Part shown: piece after piece, positions 1 through 5,303 of the stretch
Position numbering within the stretch: position 1 is the stretch's first letter
How the letters are laid out: every line of letters starts with the position of its first letter
Assembly (NCBI GenBank): GCA_002390205.1
Contig: DGOV01000076.1
Span: 1-5,303 of the forward strand
Length of the DNA: 5,303 nucleotides
Reading direction: 5' to 3'
Source of the DNA: Proteobacteria bacterium UBA4457
Lineage (GTDB): Bacteria; Pseudomonadota; Gammaproteobacteria; Ga0077536
The notes under the pieces: model-generated
Databases searched by the model: none
Seen by the model: only the letters and a program-made list of their open reading frames with translations
What the model was told of the DNA's origin: nothing
Made by a program: the position numbers and the translations under genes

Positions 1-1
1 C

Positions 2-559
2 GTACGTTGGGCCGAGTCTTATAGCGATCGTGGGCACCGTTTCGATCAGGTTAAGGATTGGTATCGCCGAGTTTTTTTTATTGGCGGCGTGCAAGTCGAT
101 CGATTTGGGAACACTAATTTGATTGGCATTGGTAACGATCACCAGAGATTGGATTTCCGAGGCCCAGGGTCTGTCGGCACCGCGACGCTAACCACTCATG
201 TAGGCCGATATTATATAGTGTTGAATAATCATACTCCGCGCTTGCTAGTAGAGAAATGTGATTTTATTAGCGCCTTTGGTTGGGGTGATGGAGGTGCAGA
301 TGCGAGAAAGAGGCTTGGTATCCCCGGTGGTGGTCCCCAGTTATGTATTACTCCATTATGTGTAATGGATTTTGCAGAGGATACAAAATGCATGCGGTTG
401 GTTTCTGTACATCCTGGGGTGACCGTAGATGACGTGAAGGATGCGACAGGCTTTCCACTTGAAATATCAGATAAGCTCACCACGACGAAGATCCCCTCAT
501 TAGAAGAGCTCACGATCCTTCGTGGTCGTGTTGATCCAAATGGAAGTTTGAGAAGTTAG
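2..559 (+). CDS. CoA-transferase family I, beta subunit (IpdB/GctB-like), 5' end missing
   Basis: The reading frame is open from base 2 to a TAG stop at 557-559, giving 185 visible residues; the family is usually about 250 residues, so roughly the first quarter lies outside the window. The GTG at 89 is internal, because the family pattern starts before it (FFIGGVQVDRFGN, visible residues 25-37, corresponds to the 'GxxQxDRxGNxN' core of these subunits). Further family landmarks are LDFRGPGS (visible residues 50-57), the long middle segment ending CVMDF, and HPGVTVDDV followed by ATGF (137-151). This C-terminal half is most like the IpdB/glutaconate CoA-transferase B group, which works as a heterodimer with an alpha subunit in acyl-CoA ring cleavage or CoA transfer in the cytoplasm. 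The region where the catalytic glutamate of true transferases would lie is not visible, so transferase and IpdB-type hydrolase cannot be told apart. The alpha subunit is expected just upstream. Confidence 0.88.
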   Translation, partial: VRWAESYSDRGHRFDQVKDWYRRVFFIGGVQVDRFGNTNLIGIGNDHQRLDFRGPGSVGTATLTTHVGRYYIVLNNHTPRLLVEKCDFISAFGWGDGGADARKRLGIPGGGPQLCITPLCVMDFAEDTKCMRLVSVHPGVTVDDVKDATGFPLEISDKLTTTKIPSLEELTILRGRVDPNGSLRS

Positions 560-582
560 GTTGAAGTTTTTTTGACTTTAAC
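560..582 (+). terminator. Weak AT-rich hairpin after the CoA-transferase stop
   Basis: Directly after the stop codon, GTTGAAGT (560-567) can pair over 8 positions with ACTTTAAC (575-582), including one G-U pair, around a loop of six T and one G. The U-rich stretch sits in the loop and not after the stem, and the stem is AT-rich, so this is a poor intrinsic terminator. It marks a plausible transcription boundary between the CoA-transferase gene and purE but is not firm evidence of one. Confidence 0.22.
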
Positions 583-670
583 TGTTTATCACGTAAAAAG
601 AATGCATTATGCTTCGATGATGGTGTTTCCTTTGAATAGCGATGCACCGATTAGAAAAACTATTTAGATA

Positions 671-677
671 AAGGTGG
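671..677 (+). promoter_or_regulatory. Ribosome binding site of purE
   Basis: AAGGTGG differs by one base from the consensus AAGGAGG and lies 9 bases before the ATG at 687. It supports that start, which also places the GSKSD motif at the usual distance from the N-terminus of PurE. Confidence 0.75.
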
Positions 678-686
678 ATATAGGTA

Positions 687-1193
687 ATGTCGGATTTAAG
701 TGTTGATTCTTTGGTTTCAGTTGTTATGGGTAGCAAATCAGATTTAGGGCTCATGCAGGCGGGCATAGATCGCTTGGCTGCTTTGGGTATCCCTCATGAG
801 GTAGATATTATGTCTGCACACCGAAGCCCAGCTCGAGTGGCAGATTACGCCTCTAAACTGCAGACTCGAGGTGTCATGGCCATTATAGCGGGTGCTGGTG
901 CTGCCGCTCATCTTGCCGGAGTGATTGCTGCCCACACTATTATTCCTGTTATCGGTGTCCCGATAGCGGCAACCAAACTAAATGGCCTTGACTCGCTTCT
1001 AGCGGTGGTGCAGATGCCTGCTGGCGTCCCGGTTGCATCAGTTGGAATTGATAATTCTGAGAATGCTGCACTGCTTGCAGCACAGATTGTTGCGTTCAAG
1101 CTTCCAGGTTTGTCTGAAAAACTCTTGGAGCATAAGGCTGCAATGGAAGAGAAAGTAAGCAAGGCCTCTTCTGAAACAGCTTTTCGAGGATAG
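687..1193 (+). CDS. purE: N5-carboxyaminoimidazole ribonucleotide mutase PurE (class I)
   Basis: PurE interconverts N5-CAIR and CAIR in de novo purine synthesis, as a cytoplasmic homo-octamer. The 168-residue product has the full motif set: GSKSD (15-19), SAHRSP (43-48, with the catalytic-position His45), AGAGAAAHLAG (68-78, His75), GVP (90-92), NGLDSLLAVVQMPAGVPV (99-116) and ENAALLAAQI (125-134). Residue numbering of Ser16, Asp19, His45 and His75 agrees with the E. coli enzyme. The Arg in SAHR points to class I (mutase, normally paired with PurK) and not to the AIR carboxylase class, which typically has Lys here. No purK is adjacent. The usual GKAGA loop before NAALLA is replaced by GIDNSE, seen as a variant in some non-enteric PurE proteins as far as I recall. 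A good ribosome binding site precedes it. It is the first gene of the co-directional run, but its metabolic link to the downstream genes is unclear. Confidence 0.95.
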   Translation: MSDLSVDSLVSVVMGSKSDLGLMQAGIDRLAALGIPHEVDIMSAHRSPARVADYASKLQTRGVMAIIAGAGAAAHLAGVIAAHTIIPVIGVPIAATKLNGLDSLLAVVQMPAGVPVASVGIDNSENAALLAAQIVAFKLPGLSEKLLEHKAAMEEKVSKASSETAFRG

Positions 1194-1245
1194 CTTACAT
1201 TAAGTTGGCTGAGCACACATGGTTGGGTTCAGTGTAAATGTTCAA

Positions 1246-1250
1246 AAAGG
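1246..1250 (+). promoter_or_regulatory. Ribosome binding site deciding the Fe-S protein start
   Basis: An AAAGG stretch lies 7 bases before the ATG at 1258, good Shine-Dalgarno spacing. The alternative ATG at 1219 has no convincing site in front of it (sequence GGCTGAGCACAC). This is why 1258 is preferred. Confidence 0.5.
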
Positions 1251-1257
1251 CGTGGCT

Positions 1258-2442
1258 ATGGGGATAGATAAAAGCTTGTTGCCGGAAAAGATATTTGAAC
1301 AATATTCGACTGACTTATACCACTGCGCCTCTTGTAACTACTGTGTTGATGCTGTGTGGCCTGACCGCAACATCAATCATGTGTGTGTCACACTCCAGCA
1401 CCATGAGAAAAACCCTAGTTACTCAGGACGTGGATTTATTGAAGCAGCTCGGTTTCTTGCCGAAGGGAATGAGCTAGATTTGGCTAGCTTAGCCAAGCGA
1501 GTATTCACCTGCACTGGCTGTGGCAATTGCGATACGGTCTGCCCTATCGGTTTAAGGCCATCTGAGGTTGGCAAAGCTCTGAGAGAGTGGCTTTCAGAGG
1601 AAGGGTTGGCACCAAAGGAGGTTGTTGCGTCTAGAAGCAAAATCCTTTCAGATGGCAGGGCATATGCAGGCTCAAGTATTTATAGTGATATTAAGTATAC
1701 AGAGTATGCAGAGACAGATTGTGAAATAAATTATTTTCCCGGCTGCTCTTCAAATGAAAACCTTCTGAAAACAGTGCAGAGCGATCTAAAGCTAATGGAC
1801 CTACTTAGGGTTAAATTCCGATATTTAGATCCTCATGACAATTGTTGTGGAGCTGTTCTTAAAGAACTGGGGGAAGAAAAAGAGAGCGCTGTCTGGGCCC
1901 AAGATTTATTTAAAGAGGACCAACAGAGTTCTCGAAGAAATAGTCTGGTTGTTAGTGGCTACGAATGCTGCAATCATCTTTCCAACACTACCAATAGGGA
2001 ACCGGTATCTTTGCCGCGTTGGATCTTGTCTAGATTGTTGAGCAAAGATTCCAGTACTAAACTCGAACTTCGAACTAAGCACTCGGTCCGAGTAAACTTA
2101 TTAGAAACGTGTCAGTTGAAAAAAGAGAGCCAAATAAATAGAAGTAACCCGTCTGATGAATTCCTTTTTAGGGAATTCTTGGAGGGGTTCGATATTATCG
2201 TGTTGAACGAACATTACCCTTCTCAGCACGCTTTATGCTGTGGCGCCTCTGGATCGATGAAGGCTATGCAGCCGACTTCAGCATCGGTTATGGCGACTGA
2301 TAAGCTTCCCACGGAGGAAGATGTTATTTCTATTACACTAGACCCACGCTGTGCATTACATTATTGTAAAAGTGCAAATTCTTCGAATGCTGTGATGAGC
2401 TTTTCGACTTTCATTTGCGAATATTTTTCGATTTCTGATTAA
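1258..2442 (+). CDS. Two-cluster Fe-S protein with paired CCG domains (GlcF/HdrD-like)
   Basis: Predicted cytoplasmic electron-transfer subunit of 394 residues, close to the length of GlcF-type proteins. In order: a first four-cysteine cluster site C23, C26, C29 and C43; a standard CxxCxxCxxxCP site (C85, C88, C91, C95); and two cysteine-rich CCG domains. CCG domain 1 has FPGC (C163), NCCG (C196-C197) and ECCNH (C237-C238). CCG domain 2 has ETC (C285), LCCG (C327-C328), DPRC (C365) and C370. CCG domains in the GlcF, LldE and HdrB/HdrD families bind a further Fe-S centre. The first site has 13 residues between its third and fourth cysteines, unlike a ferredoxin, and the following YSGRGF segment resembles a subset of heterodisulfide-reductase-related proteins. 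The flavoprotein gene starts 18 bases after its stop, so the two are probably partners. The ATG at 1219 would add 13 residues; 1258 is preferred because of its ribosome binding site. Confidence 0.88.
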   Translation: MGIDKSLLPEKIFEQYSTDLYHCASCNYCVDAVWPDRNINHVCVTLQHHEKNPSYSGRGFIEAARFLAEGNELDLASLAKRVFTCTGCGNCDTVCPIGLRPSEVGKALREWLSEEGLAPKEVVASRSKILSDGRAYAGSSIYSDIKYTEYAETDCEINYFPGCSSNENLLKTVQSDLKLMDLLRVKFRYLDPHDNCCGAVLKELGEEKESAVWAQDLFKEDQQSSRRNSLVVSGYECCNHLSNTTNREPVSLPRWILSRLLSKDSSTKLELRTKHSVRVNLLETCQLKKESQINRSNPSDEFLFREFLEGFDIIVLNEHYPSQHALCCGASGSMKAMQPTSASVMATDKLPTEEDVISITLDPRCALHYCKSANSSNAVMSFSTFICEYFSISD

Positions 2443-2460
2443 ATCTCCGAGAACAAGCCT

Positions 2461-3861
2461 ATGGCTGATAAAAAAAACCGCTCTTCGCTACTTTCTAACT
2501 GGCCAGATTCTCCTACATTTGAAGACCCTATCGATCTCCTTCCGTTCCAGAGAGATGCTTCGGTTGTTGAGAAAGGTTTCCCTGAAGCTGTCATACAGCC
2601 CAAGAGTTCGTCAGCGGTAGGCGAAATTTTACGCCAAGCTAACCATGATCGAGTGCCAGTGTATGTCCGAGGGGCCGGCACAATGTATGCGGGTGGAGCG
2701 AACCCGCATGCTGGTGGAATTGTTATGGACTTGTCTGGTATGGAACAACTGTTGGAGATTGACTTAGATAGAGGGATTGTAGTTGTGGAAGCGGGTACTA
2801 AGTTTGTCGCTTTATTAGAAGCCCTCAAGCCTCTGGGTCAGACGGTTGGTATCGTTCCTTTGACAGGACCGACGGCCACGATCGGAGGGGCAGTTTCGTC
2901 TCATGCATTAGGAACAGGTTCGCCCAGACACCAAAGCATGGGTGATTGCGTTGCTGGCTTAGAGGTTGTACTTGTAGATGGGACGGTTGTTCGAACTGGA
3001 AGCGCAGGGTGTAGCGGTGCTGGATTTTTTCAAAGGTACTGTATTGGACCTGATCTGACCGGCTTGTTTATAGGTGCGGAGGCGACCTTGGGTGTCATTA
3101 CTGCTGTATGTCTTTGGCTATACCCTTTGCCAGAAAGTCGCGAAACGCTGTGCCTAGGTTTTCAAGACCCATTAACCGCTAGTAAGTATCTTTCAGCAGT
3201 CCAGAGTTGCGAATTGACTCGTAACATGTGGTACGGTGGCGGCTATGAATCCGGCGCTATCAATGCTCGAGTGTCTGCAGCACGGCCTGATTTAGATGTC
3301 GGCTCTCTTCCAAAGTTTTGCGTGGGTATTGAGTTAGGTGGGAAGCAGGATGAGATTAATTATGACCGTGCGCGTCTAATCGCCCTTGGAAGCGATTATG
3401 GGAGTAAAAGCTTTGAGCTTTTTGATGAAATCTACTTTCAAAAATTAAGATTAGAAGAGACTTACTGGTACTCCTTTGCAGGCTACTTTACTCGCTCTAG
3501 ATGTGCATTGCTGATGTGCTCTCTGCCGTCAAATAAGTTACCCCAATTTTTGAACTGTCTACAATCTATGAGAGAAAAATATGAGCAGTTTGTTTGGGGG
3601 GGCGCACTCGTCATTTGTCGCAGGGGATTGCATGGCGGAGTTGTAACTTTTTATGATGAAAAGAACCAATGGGAAGAGATAATGCCTGCGGTTTCTGATG
3701 CTGTTAAGCAGTTTACAAATGCAGGTATTGTCCCGTATAAAAGCGGTAAGATATGGAGTAAAAATTCTGCTCATTTTAAGAATTACCAACATTTACTGGG
3801 GATGATAAAGAAAGGCGTCGATCCTCGAGGGATATTGTCTCCCGGAAATTTAGGAGTCTGA
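2461..3861 (+). CDS. FAD-binding oxidoreductase, GlcD/VAO-type (PCMH fold)
   Basis: Flavoprotein dehydrogenase of 466 residues, probably taking electrons from an unknown small substrate and passing them to the Fe-S protein encoded just upstream. The FAD-binding half is clear: VIQPKSSSAVGEIL (about 45-58), the pyrophosphate loop VRGAGTMYAGGA (69-80, as in GlcD RGAGTGLSGGA), VMDLSGM, VEAGTKF, the GPTATIGGAV segment (136-145), GTGSPRHQSMGD (151-162), LEVVLVDG (167-174) and GLFIGAEATLGVIT (201-214). No His lies in the pyrophosphate loop, so covalent flavin attachment there is not expected. The C-terminal half is divergent: the GEHG motif of glycolate and D-lactate dehydrogenases is absent, and GIVPYKSGKIW (422-432) stands near the end, followed by the usual DPRGILSPGN closing segment (454-463). 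No GlcE-like third subunit is present. No signal peptide or membrane segment is seen. Its stop is 3 bases before the arsS start. Confidence 0.9.
   Translation: MADKKNRSSLLSNWPDSPTFEDPIDLLPFQRDASVVEKGFPEAVIQPKSSSAVGEILRQANHDRVPVYVRGAGTMYAGGANPHAGGIVMDLSGMEQLLEIDLDRGIVVVEAGTKFVALLEALKPLGQTVGIVPLTGPTATIGGAVSSHALGTGSPRHQSMGDCVAGLEVVLVDGTVVRTGSAGCSGAGFFQRYCIGPDLTGLFIGAEATLGVITAVCLWLYPLPESRETLCLGFQDPLTASKYLSAVQSCELTRNMWYGGGYESGAINARVSAARPDLDVGSLPKFCVGIELGGKQDEINYDRARLIALGSDYGSKSFELFDEIYFQKLRLEETYWYSFAGYFTRSRCALLMCSLPSNKLPQFLNCLQSMREKYEQFVWGGALVICRRGLHGGVVTFYDEKNQWEEIMPAVSDAVKQFTNAGIVPYKSGKIWSKNSAHFKNYQHLLGMIKKGVDPRGILSPGNLGV
3851..3856 (+). promoter_or_regulatory. Ribosome binding site of arsS
   Basis: TAGGAG, inside the last codons of the FAD oxidoreductase gene, lies 8 bases before the ATG at 3865. 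It confirms the arsS start and indicates that the two genes are translated from one message. Confidence 0.75.
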
Positions 3862-3864
3862 AGC

Positions 3865-4827
3865 ATGGGTAGCTCAAGCGGCGGTTCGGCTTTTGGAAAA
3901 ACACAGGATAAGTGGGCAGAATTTCCGCCAGTCGCTAGAAATAGCACAAAAACTATGCAGATAAATCTAGGCTACCGATGCAATCAGTCATGTTCACACT
4001 GTCATGTCGATGCAGGGCCTAATCGAACTGAAGAAATGCAGTCTGACACAATTGATTTGGTCTTCGAATACGTTGATCTGTGGCGTATTAGAACTCTTGA
4101 CTTGACTGGTGGAGCACCAGAGCTGCACCCTCTCTTTAAGCAAATAGTGAGGCGAGCCCGCCAGCGTGATCTGCATGTAATTGATAGATGTAATCTAACA
4201 GTTTTACTGGAAGAGGGCCAAGAGACGACCGCACATTTTCTGGCCGAGAATGAAGTTCACATTATTGCTTCTTTACCTTGTTATTCGCCAGAAAATGTTG
4301 ATGCGCAAAGAGGTAAGGGAGTCTATCTGAGAAGCATAGAAGGAATGATGCAATTGAATAGACGGGGTTACGGACGAGATGGGAGTACTTTATCTCTTGA
4401 CCTTGTTTATAACCCTCAGGGTATAGATCTGCCCCCTGACTCGAAAATGCTAGAGCGCGACTACAAGCGGGAGCTTGCTCATCAAGGGGTTTTTTTTAAT
4501 CAGCTACTTACCATGGTGAATATGCCCATTAAACGCTTTAAGCATTCTTTACAGAGGGATGGCCTGCTTGATGGTTACATGGAGAAACTGGTCAGTAATT
4601 TTGATTCACGAAATCTCGAGCGTCTAATGTGTCGCGATTTACTAAGTATTGATTACAGAGGTTATGTGTATGATTGTGATTTTAATCAGATGCTGGGGTT
4701 GGGTGGTATTCATTTGCGAGATCTGCTTCTTGGATCTGCGTCAGAAATAGAAATTAAAGTGGGAGCGCATTGCTATGGTTGCGCAGCTGGTCGTGGGAGC
4801 AGTTGCGGGGGCGCTCTGCAATCCTAG
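3865..4827 (+). CDS. arsS: Arsenosugar biosynthesis radical SAM protein ArsS
   Basis: Radical SAM enzyme of 320 residues, the usual family length. ArsS transfers the 5'-deoxyadenosyl group of SAM to dimethylarsenite, giving the precursor of arsenosugars. Seen in the sequence: the cluster motif CNQSCSHC (C39, C43, C46) followed by HVDAGP; TGGAPEL (81-87), the SAM-contacting GGE-type motif; VIDRCNLTVL (105-114); ASLPCYSPENVDAQRGKGVY (135-154), a family hallmark; LVYNPQG; FNQLLTMVNMPIKRF; and the C-terminal domain (DUF3641 type) with C256, YDCDFNQMLGL (C271) and HCYGCAAGRGSSCGGA (C303, C306, C314). The extra cysteines probably bind an auxiliary Fe-S cluster or the arsenical. Some members of this family (TIGR04167) are selenoproteins; here all these positions are ordinary Cys codons and there is no in-frame TGA. 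A run of eight T at 4490-4497 lies in frame within the gene. Neighbouring genes suggest a biosynthetic operon; no ArsM is visible. Confidence 0.93.
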   Translation: MGSSSGGSAFGKTQDKWAEFPPVARNSTKTMQINLGYRCNQSCSHCHVDAGPNRTEEMQSDTIDLVFEYVDLWRIRTLDLTGGAPELHPLFKQIVRRARQRDLHVIDRCNLTVLLEEGQETTAHFLAENEVHIIASLPCYSPENVDAQRGKGVYLRSIEGMMQLNRRGYGRDGSTLSLDLVYNPQGIDLPPDSKMLERDYKRELAHQGVFFNQLLTMVNMPIKRFKHSLQRDGLLDGYMEKLVSNFDSRNLERLMCRDLLSIDYRGYVYDCDFNQMLGLGGIHLRDLLLGSASEIEIKVGAHCYGCAAGRGSSCGGALQS

Positions 4828-4843
4828 CCAGTACATCTAACTA

Positions 4844-5303
4844 ATGTCATCTATCTCGATCATTATCCCTGTTTTAAATGAAGCGACGTGTTTGAATAGC
4901 TTGTTGGTACAACTAGAAGACTGGCGAAATGATGAAGATGAGGTGATTTTTGTCGATGGCGGAAGCGAAGATGCAAGTCGTAACTTGATCCTCGCCTCCG
5001 GCTTTAGTGTAATTAAGTGTGAACCCGGTCGCGCGAAGCAGTTAAATCAAGGAGCGATGTCGGCCAAAGGCGATATTCTATGGTTCCTGCATGTTGATAG
5101 TGATATCTCAGAAATAAGTAGAGAGTCTTTCCTTTCGCAGGCCCACAATGAATCATCTTGGGGCTTCTTTAAGATAAAGATATCTGATAAAGCAGTGATT
5201 TTTCGCGTTATAGCTTTCTGTATGAACTGTCGTGCTCGTTGCACTAGAGTCGCCACCGGAGATCAAGGGATTTTTGTCAGCAAGTCCCTTTTTATAAAGG
5301 TAG
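4844..5303 (+). CDS. Family 2 glycosyltransferase, rSAM/ArsS-associated (TIGR04283-like), 3' end missing
   Basis: The frame is open from ATG 4844 to the window edge, giving 153 residues of a family that is usually about 220-230, so the C-terminal third is cut off. It begins with the GT-A signature ISIIIPVLNEA (4-14), then VDGGSEDAS (37-45), GRAKQLNQGA (62-71), GDILWFLHVDSD (76-87, holding the metal/nucleotide-binding acidic pair), SWGFF (105-109) and TGDQGIFVS (138-146). This set matches the glycosyltransferases that co-occur with ArsS-type radical SAM proteins. The expected role is transfer of a sugar onto, or from, an arsenosugar-related intermediate in the cytoplasm, but the real donor and acceptor are unknown. 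It starts 16 bases after the arsS stop; no strong ribosome binding site is seen, so it may depend on translation of arsS. Three cysteines, C126, C129 and C133, form an unusual CxxCxxxC in the MN-R-R segment. Confidence 0.88.
   Translation, partial: MSSISIIIPVLNEATCLNSLLVQLEDWRNDEDEVIFVDGGSEDASRNLILASGFSVIKCEPGRAKQLNQGAMSAKGDILWFLHVDSDISEISRESFLSQAHNESSWGFFKIKISDKAVIFRVIAFCMNCRARCTRVATGDQGIFVSKSLFIKV

Larger units (their letters stand above)
687..5303 (+). other. Probable operon: purE, Fe-S protein, FAD oxidoreductase, arsS, glycosyltransferase
   Basis: Five genes in one direction with gaps of 64 (or 25), 18, 3 and 16 bases and no terminator-like hairpin between them that I could find. The Fe-S, FAD, arsS and glycosyltransferase genes are the firmest group. 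purE may share the transcript only by position. No clear sigma-70 promoter could be fixed upstream of purE. Confidence 0.6.

Noticed and set aside
229..513. Minus-strand open frame of 94 residues opposite the CoA-transferase gene.
   Set aside because: It lies wholly inside a gene with clear family motifs, shows no recognisable domain, and has no supporting start context.
572..599. Possible sigma-70 promoter TTGACT, 16 bases, TAAAAA upstream of purE.
   Set aside because: The -10 half is poor, and the -35 half overlaps the hairpin after the CoA-transferase gene; in AT-rich intergenic DNA this level of match is expected by chance.
687..1193. Possibility that the PurE-like protein is LarB (nickel-pincer cofactor synthesis).
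   Set aside because: LarB is longer, with an extra N-terminal domain; this protein has standard PurE length and the GSKSD and SAHR motifs in the normal positions.
2439..2828. Minus-strand open frame of 129 residues opposite the FAD oxidoreductase N-terminus.
   Set aside because: Serine/threonine/proline-rich shadow of the FAD-binding region on the other strand; the + frame has the real motifs.
3596..3602. Seven-G run in the FAD oxidoreductase gene as a phase-variation tract.
   Set aside because: It is short, codes in frame (WGGA), and nothing about the gene suggests a switchable surface function.
5047..5256. Minus-strand open frame of 69 residues near the window end.
   Set aside because: It overlaps the glycosyltransferase frame, which carries conserved motifs throughout (LHVDSD, TGDQ).
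1..5303. tRNA or rRNA genes, CRISPR arrays, insertion sequences, attachment sites.
   Set aside because: No repeated units, transposase motifs or recognisable RNA genes were found; the window is almost entirely filled by the six genes.

Overview
The window is a bacterial chromosomal segment of moderate, roughly balanced GC content, with every convincing gene on the + strand and very little spacing between genes. Nothing in it fixes the taxon. The genes present (an IpdB/GctB-type CoA-transferase subunit, a class I PurE, a GlcD/GlcF-like redox pair and an ArsS-type radical SAM enzyme) would fit an uncultured aquatic proteobacterium or a similar Gram-negative lineage. That is an inference from gene content, not a placement.

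Layout. Positions 2-559 hold the 3' part of a CoA-transferase family I beta-subunit gene whose start lies before the window. A 127-base gap follows, with a weak AT-rich hairpin directly after the stop codon and a good ribosome binding site at its right end. purE (687-1193) then opens a run of five co-directional genes: a cysteine-rich iron-sulfur (CCG-domain) protein (1258-2442, or from 1219), an FAD-binding oxidoreductase of the GlcD/VAO type (2461-3861), arsS (3865-4827), and the first two thirds of a family 2 glycosyltransferase (4844 to the window edge). The gaps between these genes are 64 (or 25), 18, 3 and 16 bases, so they are probably one transcription unit, with purE the least certain member.

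How the genes may work together. ArsS-type radical SAM enzymes attach the 5'-deoxyadenosyl group of S-adenosylmethionine to dimethylarsenite, the committed step toward arsenosugars. The glycosyltransferase belongs by its motifs to the family known to accompany these radical SAM proteins (rSAM/selenodomain-associated transferase 2, TIGR04283). The last genes therefore look like part of an arsenosugar or related organoarsenical pathway. Lying immediately upstream, and separated from arsS by only 3 bases, is a two-gene redox module: a flavoprotein that would oxidise a small organic substrate and a two-cluster Fe-S/CCG protein that would carry the electrons onward. It resembles GlcD/GlcF but lacks GlcE and lacks the GEHG motif of glycolate and D-lactate dehydrogenases, so its substrate is probably different. 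Its tight linkage to arsS is the most interesting point in the window. No ArsM methyltransferase, ArsR regulator or arsenic transporter is visible here; they may lie downstream or elsewhere.
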